Source: Candidatus Binataceae bacterium
GTDB taxonomy: Bacteria > Desulfobacterota > Binatia > Binatales > Binataceae
Direction: 5' to 3'
Assembly: GCA_035500095.1 (NCBI GenBank)
Contig: DATJXN010000114.1
Coordinates: 1 to 39,773, forward strand
DNA: 39,773 nt
In this document: piece after piece, positions 27,466 through 37,012 of the stretch
Numbering within the stretch: position 1 is the first letter of the stretch
Layout: each line of letters starts with the position of its first letter
The notes under the pieces: model-generated
Seen by the model: the letters and a program-made list of their open reading frames with translations, nothing else
Told to the model about the DNA's origin: nothing
Database searches by the model: none
Program-made: the position numbers and the translations under genes

Positions 27466-27888
27466 ATGCATGGCCATCAACTTTACTTCGAGGACATAAA
27501 AACCGGCGCGGCGCTGACGCCGCTGGTCAAACGGCCGACCACCATCCAGCTCTTCCGCTTCAGCGCCGTCACCTGGAACGCGCATCGTATTCATTTCGAT
27601 AAGCCTTACGCGGCCACCGAAGGCTATCCCGACGTGCTGGTACAGGCCCATCTGCACGGCAGCTTTCTCTACCAGGCGGTGGCGGACTGGGCCGGGCCAC
27701 GTGCGCGCGTCCTCAGGTTTCGATGGCAGAATCGCGGAATCGCGATTCCGGGCGACGTGCTGACCTGCTCCGGCACGGTGGCCAAGGCGGATAACGGCGC
27801 GGTCGAATGCGAGCTCGAAGAGCGTAATCAACAGGGAGAGCTGTGCGCTTCCGGATGGGCGCGCGTCGAGCTGCCCCGCCGCAGCTAA
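27466..27888 (+). CDS. MaoC/HTD2-like catalytic hydratase subunit (hotdog)
   Basis: A 140-residue hotdog protein. FRFSAVTWNAHRIHFD (about 31-46) closely follows the 'FR.SA.T.N.HRIH.D' signature of the HTD2 and mesaconyl-C4-CoA/3-methylfumaryl-CoA hydratase group; the second histidine is the likely catalytic one. EGYPDVLVQAHLHGSFLYQ continues the conserved helix. Together with the upstream N-terminal-type subunit it should form a heteromeric hydratase. Whether the substrate is a linear enoyl-CoA or a branched diacid CoA such as mesaconyl-CoA cannot be decided from sequence. It is the last gene of the operon; a terminator hairpin follows about 100 bp downstream. Confidence 0.85.
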   Translation: MHGHQLYFEDIKTGAALTPLVKRPTTIQLFRFSAVTWNAHRIHFDKPYAATEGYPDVLVQAHLHGSFLYQAVADWAGPRARVLRFRWQNRGIAIPGDVLTCSGTVAKADNGAVECELEERNQQGELCASGWARVELPRRS

Positions 27889-27988
27889 GGCGGCATCGGA
27901 ACGACGGCCGTCGCATTCGAGCCACTCCGCATTGAGCGAGGCGCCAGCCGCGACATCGGAGCGGCGTCCATGAGATCACTGAAAAAAG

Positions 27989-28021
27989 AAAGGGCCGAAG
28001 GTTTATGCCCTCGGCCCCTTT
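27989..28021. terminator. Bidirectional intrinsic terminator between hydratase and korB
   Basis: GGGCCGA (27992-27998) pairs with TCGGCCC (28011-28017), extended by outer AAA/TTT pairs around one bulge. Read on the minus strand the stem is followed by TTTCTTTTTTC, a strong signal 23 bp after the korB stop. Read on the plus strand the T-run is shorter but can also serve the hydratase operon. Confidence 0.85.
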
Positions 28022-28044
28022 GCTGTCGATGAGGGGATTGCGGC

Positions 28045-29043
28045 CTAGTTGACCGTCCAGGTATCGCCCTGGCGCAGCAGCTTTTGCGGATCGCCGGCGC
28101 CCATCCTGGCCTTCGCCTCTTCGAGCTGCTTGTTCATCGCCGCGTCGTAGGTCGGGCGCGGCGCGCAGTAGAAGACGCCGATCGGCGTGGGCATCGGCGG
28201 CTCGAAGTTTCCCAGCATGAAGGCGAGCGAAAGATTCGTCTCGTCGTGCACCACGATGTCGCTTTCGCTCACGCCGTTGCCGAGCTGAACCACCTCGGGA
28301 CGCATCCCGTTCATCCGGATACCGCGGTCGCGGTTCTTGCCGAAGATGAGCGGCTTGCCGTGCTCGAGCACGAGCTGGTGGTCGGCTTTAATCGTCTTGT
28401 CGCTCACTTCCTTGAAGGCGTCGTCGTTGAAGATATTGCAGTTCTGGAGGATCTCGATAAATGACGCGCCGCGATTGGCGTGGCCGCGCTTGAGTACTTC
28501 GCCGAGATGCTTCTGCTCGACGTCGACCGTGCGCGCGACGAAGGCCGCGTGCGCGCCGAGCGCGACCGTGATCGGATTGAACGGGAAATCGACCGAACCG
28601 ACGGGCGTGGACTTGGTGACCTTGCCTACTTCCGAGGTCGGCGAATACTGGCCCTTGGTGAGGCCATAGATTCGGTTGTTGAAGAGCAGGATCTTCAGGT
28701 CGACGTTGCGGCGCAGCACGTGAATCAGATGGTTGCCGCCGATTGAGAGTCCGTCGCCGTCGCCCGTTACGACCCATACGTCAAGTTCGGGCCGCGTGAC
28801 CTTAAGCCCGGTCGCGACCGCCGGTGCGCGGCCGTGAATCGTATGGAAGCCGTAGGTGTTCATGTAGTACGGAAACCGGCTCGAGCAGCCGATGCCCGAG
28901 ATGAAGACCGTGTTTTCGCGCGGCACGCCCAGCTCCGGCATGATCTTCTGGACCTGGGCGAGGATCGCGTAATCGCCGCATCCCGGACACCAGCGCACTT
29001 CCTGGTCCGAGATGAAATCCTTGCGGGTTAAAGCGGTAGCCAT
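28045..29043 (-). CDS. korB: 2-oxoacid:ferredoxin oxidoreductase beta subunit (KorB-type)
   Basis: The 332-residue product carries the thiamine-diphosphate site and cluster ligands of two-subunit 2-oxoglutarate:ferredoxin oxidoreductases. WCPGCGDYAI (18-27) holds two Fe-S cysteines, GIGCSSRFPYY supplies another, and VVTGDGDGLSIGGNH followed by NNRIYGLTKGQYSPTS is the ThDP/Mg region. HGRAPAVATGLK matches KorB. The enzyme decarboxylates 2-oxoglutarate (or a related acid) with CoA and reduces ferredoxin; the direction may reverse in reductive TCA metabolism. The gene starts six bases after korA. No separate delta or ferredoxin subunit is visible, matching the KorAB type known from mycobacteria and other aerobes. 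Confidence 0.93.
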   Translation of the reverse strand: MATALTRKDFISDQEVRWCPGCGDYAILAQVQKIMPELGVPRENTVFISGIGCSSRFPYYMNTYGFHTIHGRAPAVATGLKVTRPELDVWVVTGDGDGLSIGGNHLIHVLRRNVDLKILLFNNRIYGLTKGQYSPTSEVGKVTKSTPVGSVDFPFNPITVALGAHAAFVARTVDVEQKHLGEVLKRGHANRGASFIEILQNCNIFNDDAFKEVSDKTIKADHQLVLEHGKPLIFGKNRDRGIRMNGMRPEVVQLGNGVSESDIVVHDETNLSLAFMLGNFEPPMPTPIGVFYCAPRPTYDAAMNKQLEEAKARMGAGDPQKLLRQGDTWTVN

Positions 29044-29049
29044 TTGTTT

Positions 29050-30951
29050 TCAGCCCTCCAGCGCGCGCAGGATACGGTTGGTCAGCTCGCTGACCTTGAA
29101 CGGACGCCCCTGGATCTTGTTGCAGCCGACGGCGTCCACCAGGTAGTCCGCGCGCACCATCTTGAGGAGTTGTCCCATGTTCATCTCGGCGACCATCACC
29201 TTGCGGAACGTCTTTAGCTTGTCGCCGAGGTCGCTCGGCAGCGGATTCAGATAGCGCAGGTGGATGTGCGAGACGTTCTTGCCCTTGGCGCGCAATTGCT
29301 TGACCGCCTCGCGAATCGGCCCGAAGGTCGAACCCCATCCGAGCACCACCAGCTCGCCGCCATTGCCCTCGCCGAAGATCTCGATCGGCGCAATCTCGCG
29401 CGCGATGCCCGCAATCTTGCGCGCCCGCTGCCGCACCATCAGCTCGTTGTTGGCCGGCGAGTAGCTGATATTGCCGGTCTGGTCCTCGGTCGAAAGGCCG
29501 CCTAGCCGATGCTCCAGGCCGGGCGTGCCGGGCACCGCCCACGGCCGCGCCATCGTCTCGGGGTCGCGGATGTAAGGCATATAGCCGGCCGGATCGGTGC
29601 GGAACTCGACTTTGATCTCGGGCAGCTTGTCGGCGTCGGGCACCAGCCATGGCTCGGCGCCGTTGGCGAGCTGGCCGTCGGTCAGCAGGATCACCGGGGT
29701 CATGTACTTGGTCGCGATACGCACGGCTTCGTAAGCGCAATCGAAACAGTCGGCCGGAGTCGCCGCCGCAATAATCGGAATCGGTGATTCGCCGTGCCGC
29801 CCGTACATCGCCATCAGCAGGTCCGCCTGCTCCGGCTTGGTCGGCATCCCGGTCGAGGGGCCGGCGCGCTGGATATCCGTGATAACTATCGGCAGTTCGG
29901 TCTTGACCGCGAGGCCCACCGCCTCGGCCTTGAGGTTCATGCCGGGGCCGGAAGTCGTGGTTATCGCGATCGCACCGCCGAACGCAGCGCCGATCGCCGA
30001 AGCCACGCCCGCGATCTCGTCCTCGGCCTGGAAGGTATAGACGGGAAAATTCTTGAAGCCGGCGAGATCGTGAAGCACATCGCTGGCGGGAGTAATCGGA
30101 TACGAGCCCAGGAACAGGGGGCGCTTCGCGCGGCATGCCGCGACCACGAACCCGAGCGCCGTCGCGCTGTTGCCCGTGATGTTGCGGTAGAAGCCCTTGG
30201 CGATGCGCGCGGGATCGACGATATACGAGCTTGCGAACGCTTCGGTAGTCTCGCCGTAATTGTAGCCCGCCTTGAGCGCCTTTACGTTGGCGGCGAGCAC
30301 GTCGGGCAACTTGCGGAAACGTCCGGCCAGCCAGTTCTCCGTGCTCGCGATGGGCCGCTGATAGAGCCACGACACCAGGCCGAGCACGAACAGGTTGCGG
30401 CAGCGCATCACGGCGCGGTTGTTGAGCCCCGAATCGCGAAGCGCCAGCGTCGTCATCCTGGTAACGTCAACCTGGAAGACCTGGTACTTGTCGAGCGAAT
30501 GATCGGTGAGTGGATTGGAGGTGAAGCCGGCGCGCTTGAGGTTGGACTCGCTGAAAGCCGCAACGTCGGCGATAATCACGCCGTTAGGCGGCACGTCGTC
30601 GAGGTTGGCTTTGAGCGCCGCCGGATTCATCGCCACCAGCACGTCGGGTTCATCGCCGGCGGTGAAGATTTCGCTGCTGGAAAAATTTACCTGGAAACCG
30701 CTGACCCCGGCGAGCGTTCCGGCAGGAGCGCGTATCTCGGCGGGAAAATCGGGCAGGGTCGCTATATCGTTGCCGGCCAGCGCCGATTCAGTCGTGAACT
30801 GCATTCCGGCGAGCTGCATCCCGTCGCCCGAGTCGCCCGCGAACCGGATGACGACGTGTTCGACCTTTTCGCGCCGCTTGTGTCCCGCACCCCCACCGGC
30901 CAGACCGTGGGATTCCGCGGTTTGTCCGGCTGCCTCAGGTGGTAGAGCCAT
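29050..30951 (-). CDS. korA: 2-oxoacid:ferredoxin oxidoreductase alpha subunit, gamma-alpha fusion (KorA-type)
   Basis: The 633-residue protein fuses the gamma domain to the alpha domain, as in two-subunit KorAB enzymes. The gamma part begins VVIRFAGDSGDGMQLAG (about 33-49) and has PDFPAEIRAPAGTLAGVSGFQV. The alpha part shows LGSYPITPASDVLHDLAGF, FQAEDEIAGVASAIGAAFGG and TTTSGPGMNLKAEAVGLA, all pyruvate/2-oxoglutarate:ferredoxin oxidoreductase signatures. The arginine-rich DPETMARPWAVPGTPGLEHRLGG segment (about 450-475) is common in KorA. Clusters are carried mainly by KorB. ATG 30951 has AAGGAG eleven bases upstream. A promoter candidate lies at 31046-31075, and the operon ends at the terminator past korB. 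Confidence 0.93.
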   Translation of the reverse strand: MALPPEAAGQTAESHGLAGGGAGHKRREKVEHVVIRFAGDSGDGMQLAGMQFTTESALAGNDIATLPDFPAEIRAPAGTLAGVSGFQVNFSSSEIFTAGDEPDVLVAMNPAALKANLDDVPPNGVIIADVAAFSESNLKRAGFTSNPLTDHSLDKYQVFQVDVTRMTTLALRDSGLNNRAVMRCRNLFVLGLVSWLYQRPIASTENWLAGRFRKLPDVLAANVKALKAGYNYGETTEAFASSYIVDPARIAKGFYRNITGNSATALGFVVAACRAKRPLFLGSYPITPASDVLHDLAGFKNFPVYTFQAEDEIAGVASAIGAAFGGAIAITTTSGPGMNLKAEAVGLAVKTELPIVITDIQRAGPSTGMPTKPEQADLLMAMYGRHGESPIPIIAAATPADCFDCAYEAVRIATKYMTPVILLTDGQLANGAEPWLVPDADKLPEIKVEFRTDPAGYMPYIRDPETMARPWAVPGTPGLEHRLGGLSTEDQTGNISYSPANNELMVRQRARKIAGIAREIAPIEIFGEGNGGELVVLGWGSTFGPIREAVKQLRAKGKNVSHIHLRYLNPLPSDLGDKLKTFRKVMVAEMNMGQLLKMVRADYLVDAVGCNKIQGRPFKVSELTNRILRALEG

Positions 30952-31045
30952 TTTCTTTCAAACTCCTTGCGCTACGTGGGCGTGCCGCAAACGAGACCAA
31001 GCCTCGCGGGCCCGGCCACGGTGCTTATGCCACCCAAAACTATAG

Positions 31046-31075
31046 CTAATACTAAAAAAAGGCGAAAGGGTACAA
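31046..31075 (-). promoter_or_regulatory. Putative sigma-70 promoter for korAB
   Basis: On the minus strand TTGTAC (31075-31070) and TATTAG (31051-31046) are 18 bp apart in a locally AT-rich stretch with a run of seven Ts in the spacer. The leader before korA would be about 90 bases. An alternative TATAGT at 31044-31039 is too far from the -35. Confidence 0.4.
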
Positions 31076-31091
31076 TCCTTAACCAACGCAC

Positions 31092-31376
31092 CTATCGGAT
31101 CAAGAAAGCCGCCTCGTCGCCCCGATAATCCGACCACTCCTCCTCCACCCCGGTCACGCGCGCCAGACGGGGGCCCTGATGGGCCCACGCAGCAAGAATC
31201 TTTAGTTCGCGCCGCGGGCCCTCGGCAACTATTTCGACGTCGCCGCTTACAAGATTTTTCACCCATCCGCGAAGCCCCAGCAAGCGCGCCTCTTCGGCCG
31301 CCGCATGGCGAAAAAACACTCCCTGCACGCGCCCGTGCACCAGCATCCGGAGCCGAGCCAGATCAGGTCCGGGCAT
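31092..31376 (-). CDS. acyP: Acylphosphatase
   Basis: A 94-residue protein of typical acylphosphatase size. The signature GRVQGVFFRHAAAEEA (15-30) contains the phosphate-binding R23, and GLRGWVKN ends in N41, the residue that orients the attacking water; both match the catalytic positions of the family almost number for number. It hydrolyses carboxyl-phosphate bonds such as acetyl phosphate or 1,3-bisphosphoglycerate. The gene lies 15 bp after ligA, so the two are probably co-transcribed. The final FLIR is shorter than the usual Y-terminated end but the fold should be complete. Confidence 0.93.
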   Translation of the reverse strand: MPGPDLARLRMLVHGRVQGVFFRHAAAEEARLLGLRGWVKNLVSGDVEIVAEGPRRELKILAAWAHQGPRLARVTGVEEEWSDYRGDEAAFLIR

Positions 31377-31391
31377 CGCCGCGCCGCGGGA

Positions 31392-33434
<2,043 letters not shown>

Positions 33435-33455
33435 TCAGTTAATCTATCGGCCGAT

Positions 33456-34151
33456 TCACCGCCGCGCGTAGCCCATCGCGTCGAGGAAGTCATCGAGCGT
33501 CGGAAAACGCATGTACATGTTGGTCCGTTTCTGCGCGCCGATCGTCGTGCTCGACTCCGATGAATACGCGTGGCCGGGATAGACCACGGTCGTGTCGGGC
33601 AGGCTGCGCAGCGTCCGGTTCAGACTGAAGTACATCGCCTCCGGGTCTGATCCAGGCAGGTCCACGCGCCCACACGAATTGACGAACAGCGTGTCGCCGG
33701 AAATCAGATTGCCCTCGAAAAGGAAGCACTGCGATCCGGGCGTATGGCCGGGCGTGTGCAGAAATGTAACCGTCAGATCGCCCAGCTTGAGCGTGTCGCC
33801 GGCGTCCATCTTGACCAGGTCCGAATCGCTCAATCCCGCCACTTTGCGCGCGCCCTCGGCCTCGGCCTTGTTGACGTAAACCTTGGCCTTCACCCGCTCG
33901 AGCATCCGCGCGGCACCCTCGATCGTCATCCCCATCATGCTGCCGCCGAGATGGTCGGGATGATAATGCGTAATCAGGATGTGCTCGATTTCCATCCCGT
34001 AGCGCTCGGCCCACTCGATAACCTTGTCCACGTCCCATGCCGGATCGATCACGGCGGCCTTGCGCGTCACGGGGTCGCCGATGAGATAAACAAAATTGGC
34101 CATCGGCCCCACCTGGGCCTGATGGAGCACGAGCCGTTCCGCTTCCGCCAT
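33456..34151 (-). CDS. Metallo-beta-lactamase-fold hydrolase (glyoxalase II-like)
   Basis: A 231-residue MBL protein with a complete two-metal site: THYHPDH (H62, H64, D66, H67), the third ligand in HTPGHTPGS (H136), bridging D153 in SGDTLF and H194 in YPGHAY. The core resembles bacterial YcbL/glyoxalase-II-like hydrolases; an insert (about 70-115) rich in charged helices precedes the second half. It may hydrolyse a glutathione-like or other thioester, or act as a persulfide dioxygenase, which cannot be told from sequence. A rhodanese gene two places upstream mildly favours sulfur chemistry. It is 57 bp after the cobalamin adenosyltransferase gene and 27 bp before ligA. Confidence 0.88.
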   Translation of the reverse strand: MAEAERLVLHQAQVGPMANFVYLIGDPVTRKAAVIDPAWDVDKVIEWAERYGMEIEHILITHYHPDHLGGSMMGMTIEGAARMLERVKAKVYVNKAEAEGARKVAGLSDSDLVKMDAGDTLKLGDLTVTFLHTPGHTPGSQCFLFEGNLISGDTLFVNSCGRVDLPGSDPEAMYFSLNRTLRSLPDTTVVYPGHAYSSESSTTIGAQKRTNMYMRFPTLDDFLDAMGYARR

Positions 34152-34208
34152 GGGCTTACTCTCTTTGCCGTGCTGTCCAGAAAGCTCTTTTTCGTCCCGC
34201 GATGGAAT

Positions 34209-34922
34209 CTAACGCTTGCCGCGGCGCGGCGCATCCCGGGTTTTACCGCGGGGGTTGCCGTCGGCTTTGCCGCCGTCCCCGGCTGCCGCCGATGCTTCTC
34301 GCTTGGCCGCAACCGCCGCGCGCGGATCGATTCTGAGGCCCCGGTCCCACAGAAATTCGGGCTCCTTGAGCCGCTTCGCGACCCATCGCGATTGCACGAA
34401 CAGATGGTCGCTCAGGCGATTGACGTAAACCAGCAGACGGTCGTTGATCGGCTCGACCCGCCTTAGCGACCAGCACACGCGCTCGGCGCGCCGGCATACG
34501 GTGCGCGCCTGATGGAGAAAGGCGTTGAGCACGCCGCCGCCGGGAAGCGTGAAAGAGTTGAGCGGCTTGAGCTCGACCTGCATCCGATCCATCTCTTCCT
34601 CGAGCTTTTTCGTTTCCGCCCCGCCAATCTTGTGCATCCCGGCGTACTCGGCGGGCGGCGGCGTCGCCAGTTCGGAGCCAACGTCGAAGAGCTCGTTCTG
34701 GATACGCCGCAGGCTCTCCGAATACCAACCGTAGTCCTTGCCGAAGCGGCGTCTGTGGGCCGGAAGATAGGTGCGCACGATACCGACGATCGCGTTGAGC
34801 TCGTCGATCGTGCCATAGGCCTCCAGGCGCGCGCTCTCCTTGGCCACCCGAGCGCCGCCGACCAGGGCGGTCAGGCCGCGGTCGCCGCTGCGCGTGTAAA
34901 TCCGTGTCAGCCGAATCGCCAT
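34209..34922 (-). CDS. PduO-type cob(I)alamin adenosyltransferase
   Basis: The 237-residue protein matches PduO-type ATP:corrinoid adenosyltransferases, which make adenosylcobalamin from ATP and reduced cobalamin. IYTRSGDRGLT (8-18) is the N-terminal ATP-binding motif, EAYGTIDELNA (34-44) follows, and CRRAERV...VYVNRLSDHLFVQSR forms the helical active-site end. The chain carries a basic C-terminal extension (about 200-237, rich in Lys, Arg, Gly and Ala) beyond the usual domain. ATG 34922 is chosen because the family starts there; the frame extension to 35051 is arginine-rich and overlaps the rhodanese gene. Adenosylcobalamin serves enzymes such as methylmalonyl-CoA mutase, which would fit acyl-CoA degradation, but no mutase is in view. 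Confidence 0.92.
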   Translation of the reverse strand: MAIRLTRIYTRSGDRGLTALVGGARVAKESARLEAYGTIDELNAIVGIVRTYLPAHRRRFGKDYGWYSESLRRIQNELFDVGSELATPPPAEYAGMHKIGGAETKKLEEEMDRMQVELKPLNSFTLPGGGVLNAFLHQARTVCRRAERVCWSLRRVEPINDRLLVYVNRLSDHLFVQSRWVAKRLKEPEFLWDRGLRIDPRAAVAAKREASAAAGDGGKADGNPRGKTRDAPRRGKR

Positions 34923-34977
34923 CCGGTGCAATCCGTGGCCTGAGTCACGAGCCTCGTTCGCGCCGACGCCCGAGGCG

Positions 34978-35418
34978 CTAGAGGCCGGCCTTGCGGCGCA
35001 GCGCCTGATAGCCGTGGTCACCGACCTCCGGTGAGACCGGCAACCCCGCATCGCGCCATCCCGTCACCACCACCCCTCCAGAGGCGTCGCGCGCGCCGCC
35101 AAAGCCTCCGCGCACGTTGGTCAGGTCGGTATAGCCGGCGGCCTCGAGCAGTTCGCAGGCGCGCTGCGAGCGCCCGCCGGAAAGACATCCGACCACCAGT
35201 TTCCTTCCGTGCGCCAGCGTTTTGGTCACGACCTCGACGAATTCGCCATTGATTTCCATCTGGCCCGGGCCCTTGATGAAGACCACAGGCACATTGATCG
35301 CGCCTTCAGGATGGCCTTGGGCGAATTCGGGCTCGGTGCGGACGTCGAGGTAGATTGCTTCAGGGTTGTTCTTGAGTATCTCGTGAGCCTCCGCCGGCTC
35401 GGCCTGGTTAATCGGCAT
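34978..35418 (-). CDS. Rhodanese-domain protein
   Basis: A 146-residue single-domain rhodanese. YLDVRTEPEFAQGHPEGAINVPV (23-45) is the conserved N-terminal block, and the active-site loop VVGCLSGGRSQRA contains C78, the persulfide-forming cysteine. GYTDLTNVRGGFGGARDA follows, with the terminal W.DAGLPV block. It transfers sulfur from a donor such as thiosulfate to a thiol acceptor, in the cytoplasm as no signal peptide is present. GGAGG lies twelve bases before ATG 35418. It may open the minus-strand run rhodanese, adenosyltransferase, metallo-hydrolase, ligA and acyP. The 144 bp upstream of it (35419-35562) show nothing recognisable. Confidence 0.92.
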   Translation of the reverse strand: MPINQAEPAEAHEILKNNPEAIYLDVRTEPEFAQGHPEGAINVPVVFIKGPGQMEINGEFVEVVTKTLAHGRKLVVGCLSGGRSQRACELLEAAGYTDLTNVRGGFGGARDASGGVVVTGWRDAGLPVSPEVGDHGYQALRRKAGL

Positions 35419-35562
35419 CGTCGGATGAAACCTCCGTCCCGACAGTGGTTAAGGCCGCGGACTGATTTCTCTCGGGCTTCATGCGGGCGCGGCCCGCGCC
35501 TCGCGGCGCAAGCGCCGGTCGCCTTTCGCGCGTCGCGGCCGCCGCAGTCACCCTCGAAGCAG

Positions 35563-35820
35563 TCATCCTCGACGATAGATGGCGAATTCCTCTTCGAACC
35601 TGGCGGCCCGCTCCTGTGCGGAGCTCACGCGCTGCGTGCGGAGGAAGAATTGGACCAGTTCCTCCTGACTCACCTGCCCGGCAGGGCTCGCCACTTCAAC
35701 CAGCTCTTCGATAAGGCTCGGAAACTTCTCGCTCGGGATATAGTAATGCGCCCAGCCGAAGTTGCAGTGGCGATGCAAGATTCTGGCTATCGCCTTCTCC
35801 AAAAGTTCGTGACTGCTCAT
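35563..35820 (-). CDS. Hypothetical protein, 85 aa
   Basis: I do not recognise this family. The product begins MSSHELLEKAIARILHRH and looks like a soluble, mostly helical, charged protein. The aromatic stretch CNFGWAHYYIPSEKFPS (about 19-35) and the helical EELVEVASPAGQVSQEEL region suggest a real folded domain rather than a shadow frame. GTG at 35826 could also start it, two residues earlier. No good ribosome site is visible. It stands alone between the rhodanese and the cysteine hydrolase, with short gaps both sides, and may be an adaptor or regulator; function is unknown. Confidence 0.5.
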   Translation of the reverse strand: MSSHELLEKAIARILHRHCNFGWAHYYIPSEKFPSLIEELVEVASPAGQVSQEELVQFFLRTQRVSSAQERAARFEEEFAIYRRG

Positions 35821-35925
35821 GCACACGATACCGTCCCAGGGTCCGCGGAACCGGCCGTTTGACGCGGCGCGACGCTCCCGCGCTGCCTAGTTATCGCAGA
35901 CCTAAAGCGCCCCGCACAAGCCCCG

Positions 35926-36831
35926 TCAACCCGCCTCGAGCCTCGAGGTTTCCTCCGAGTTCGCGTTGGCCCATACGATTCGCCGGTAGTCGAAGCGCGC
36001 GCCGGCGATCAGGTTGAACTTGACCACCTCGAAATACGGCGAGAGGTCGAAATCGCGCGGCGTAACCAGCGAAGGCGAGATCATATGGTAGAGGCCAGGC
36101 GGCAGATGTACCGGCCTGGAGATCAGCTTGCCCAGCCGGCGCGGCGGGCCGTGAAGAGCCGTTGGATAGCCCTCGGGCAGCGGCTCGATTCTGGGCACGA
36201 TCGGGAATCGCACCTGATCGAAGCACTCGGCGATCATGCTCGAACAGATCGCGCGGGTCGGGTCGCCGCTGCCAAAACGCAGCGCCGTGCGGCGAAGGCG
36301 TGCCGGCACTAGGCTTACCGGCAGAAAGTAGCGGCCGAGATCGAAGGCATTCTTGAGGTCGTAGAGCCGCCCGACATGAGCCAGCGCCTCATCGATCACG
36401 ATCTTCAGGTCCGATTCGGAAAGGCGATACGGCCGGCAGATGCGGATGTTGAAGTCGCGGTAGCGCGCGAGTGGCGTCAGCACGACGCCGCTCTGCACCA
36501 GCGCCTCGACCAGCATATAGTTCGCGTCTTCGCCGTATTGCTCGGCGAGCTTGAGCCTGAGTTCCGGATCGCGCTTGACCGCTTCGTCGCCGATGTAGAG
36601 CGCCGAATGCGACCACGAACTCTGAGTCAGGTACTTGATGACCTCGCTTATCCGCTCGTTGCCTTCGACCAGGAGAACGTCGCCCTTGCGAATCTGACGC
36701 TTCAGTTCCGCGAGGTCGTTGGGATAGGCGACGGTGTAGCGTTTTAGCGGTTTGGTTAGCTGACGGGTCGCGAAACGGATTATCACCTCACGCACGCGGC
36801 GAAAAGGCTCCAGCATTACTGACGCGCCCAT
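35926..36831 (-). CDS. YiiX/YebB-like permuted NlpC/P60 cysteine hydrolase
   Basis: The 301-residue protein matches the circularly permuted NlpC/P60 (YiiX-like, DUF830) family. KGDVLLVEGNERISEVIKY (49-67) leads to the histidine motif WSHSALYIG (73-81, H75), and DPTRAICSSMIAECF places the nucleophile C196 after it, the permuted order. Family members may hydrolyse amide or ester bonds in lipids or peptides; bacterial substrates are mostly unknown. Residues 1-30 are basic with a short hydrophobic run but no clear signal peptide. ATG 36831 (AAGGCGG seven bases upstream) is preferred over an in-frame TTG at 36837. A good promoter lies at 36886-36915. Confidence 0.82.
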   Translation of the reverse strand: MGASVMLEPFRRVREVIIRFATRQLTKPLKRYTVAYPNDLAELKRQIRKGDVLLVEGNERISEVIKYLTQSSWSHSALYIGDEAVKRDPELRLKLAEQYGEDANYMLVEALVQSGVVLTPLARYRDFNIRICRPYRLSESDLKIVIDEALAHVGRLYDLKNAFDLGRYFLPVSLVPARLRRTALRFGSGDPTRAICSSMIAECFDQVRFPIVPRIEPLPEGYPTALHGPPRRLGKLISRPVHLPPGLYHMISPSLVTPRDFDLSPYFEVVKFNLIAGARFDYRRIVWANANSEETSRLEAG

Positions 36832-36885
36832 CGGCAAGCCGCCTTGGGCCGCAGCGCGTGCGGCGCGCCGCGGCCGCCAAGGATA

Positions 36886-36915
36886 AGTATACGGGGCGCT
36901 AACCTATCGAAACAA
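36886..36915 (-). promoter_or_regulatory. Putative sigma-70 promoter for the YiiX-like gene
   Basis: On the minus strand TTGTTT (36915-36910) and TATACT (36891-36886) are 18 bp apart; the -10 matches consensus at five of six bases. The leader before ATG 36831 would be about 50 bases. It lies in the 181-bp gap between this gene and the end of the DUF1573 gene. Confidence 0.45.
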
Positions 36916-37012
36916 GTACGAAAACGACGATGCGCTCGCGGGCCGAGCGTCGAACATCGCGGAAATCGTTTGCGGATCCCGATCGGCACGTCCGGCCGCC
37001 GGCGGGGCGGTC

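Noticed and set aside
31305-31376. Possible overlap of a plus-strand gene with acylphosphatase
   Set aside because: The acylphosphatase active-site residues R23 and N41 are clearly encoded on the minus strand.
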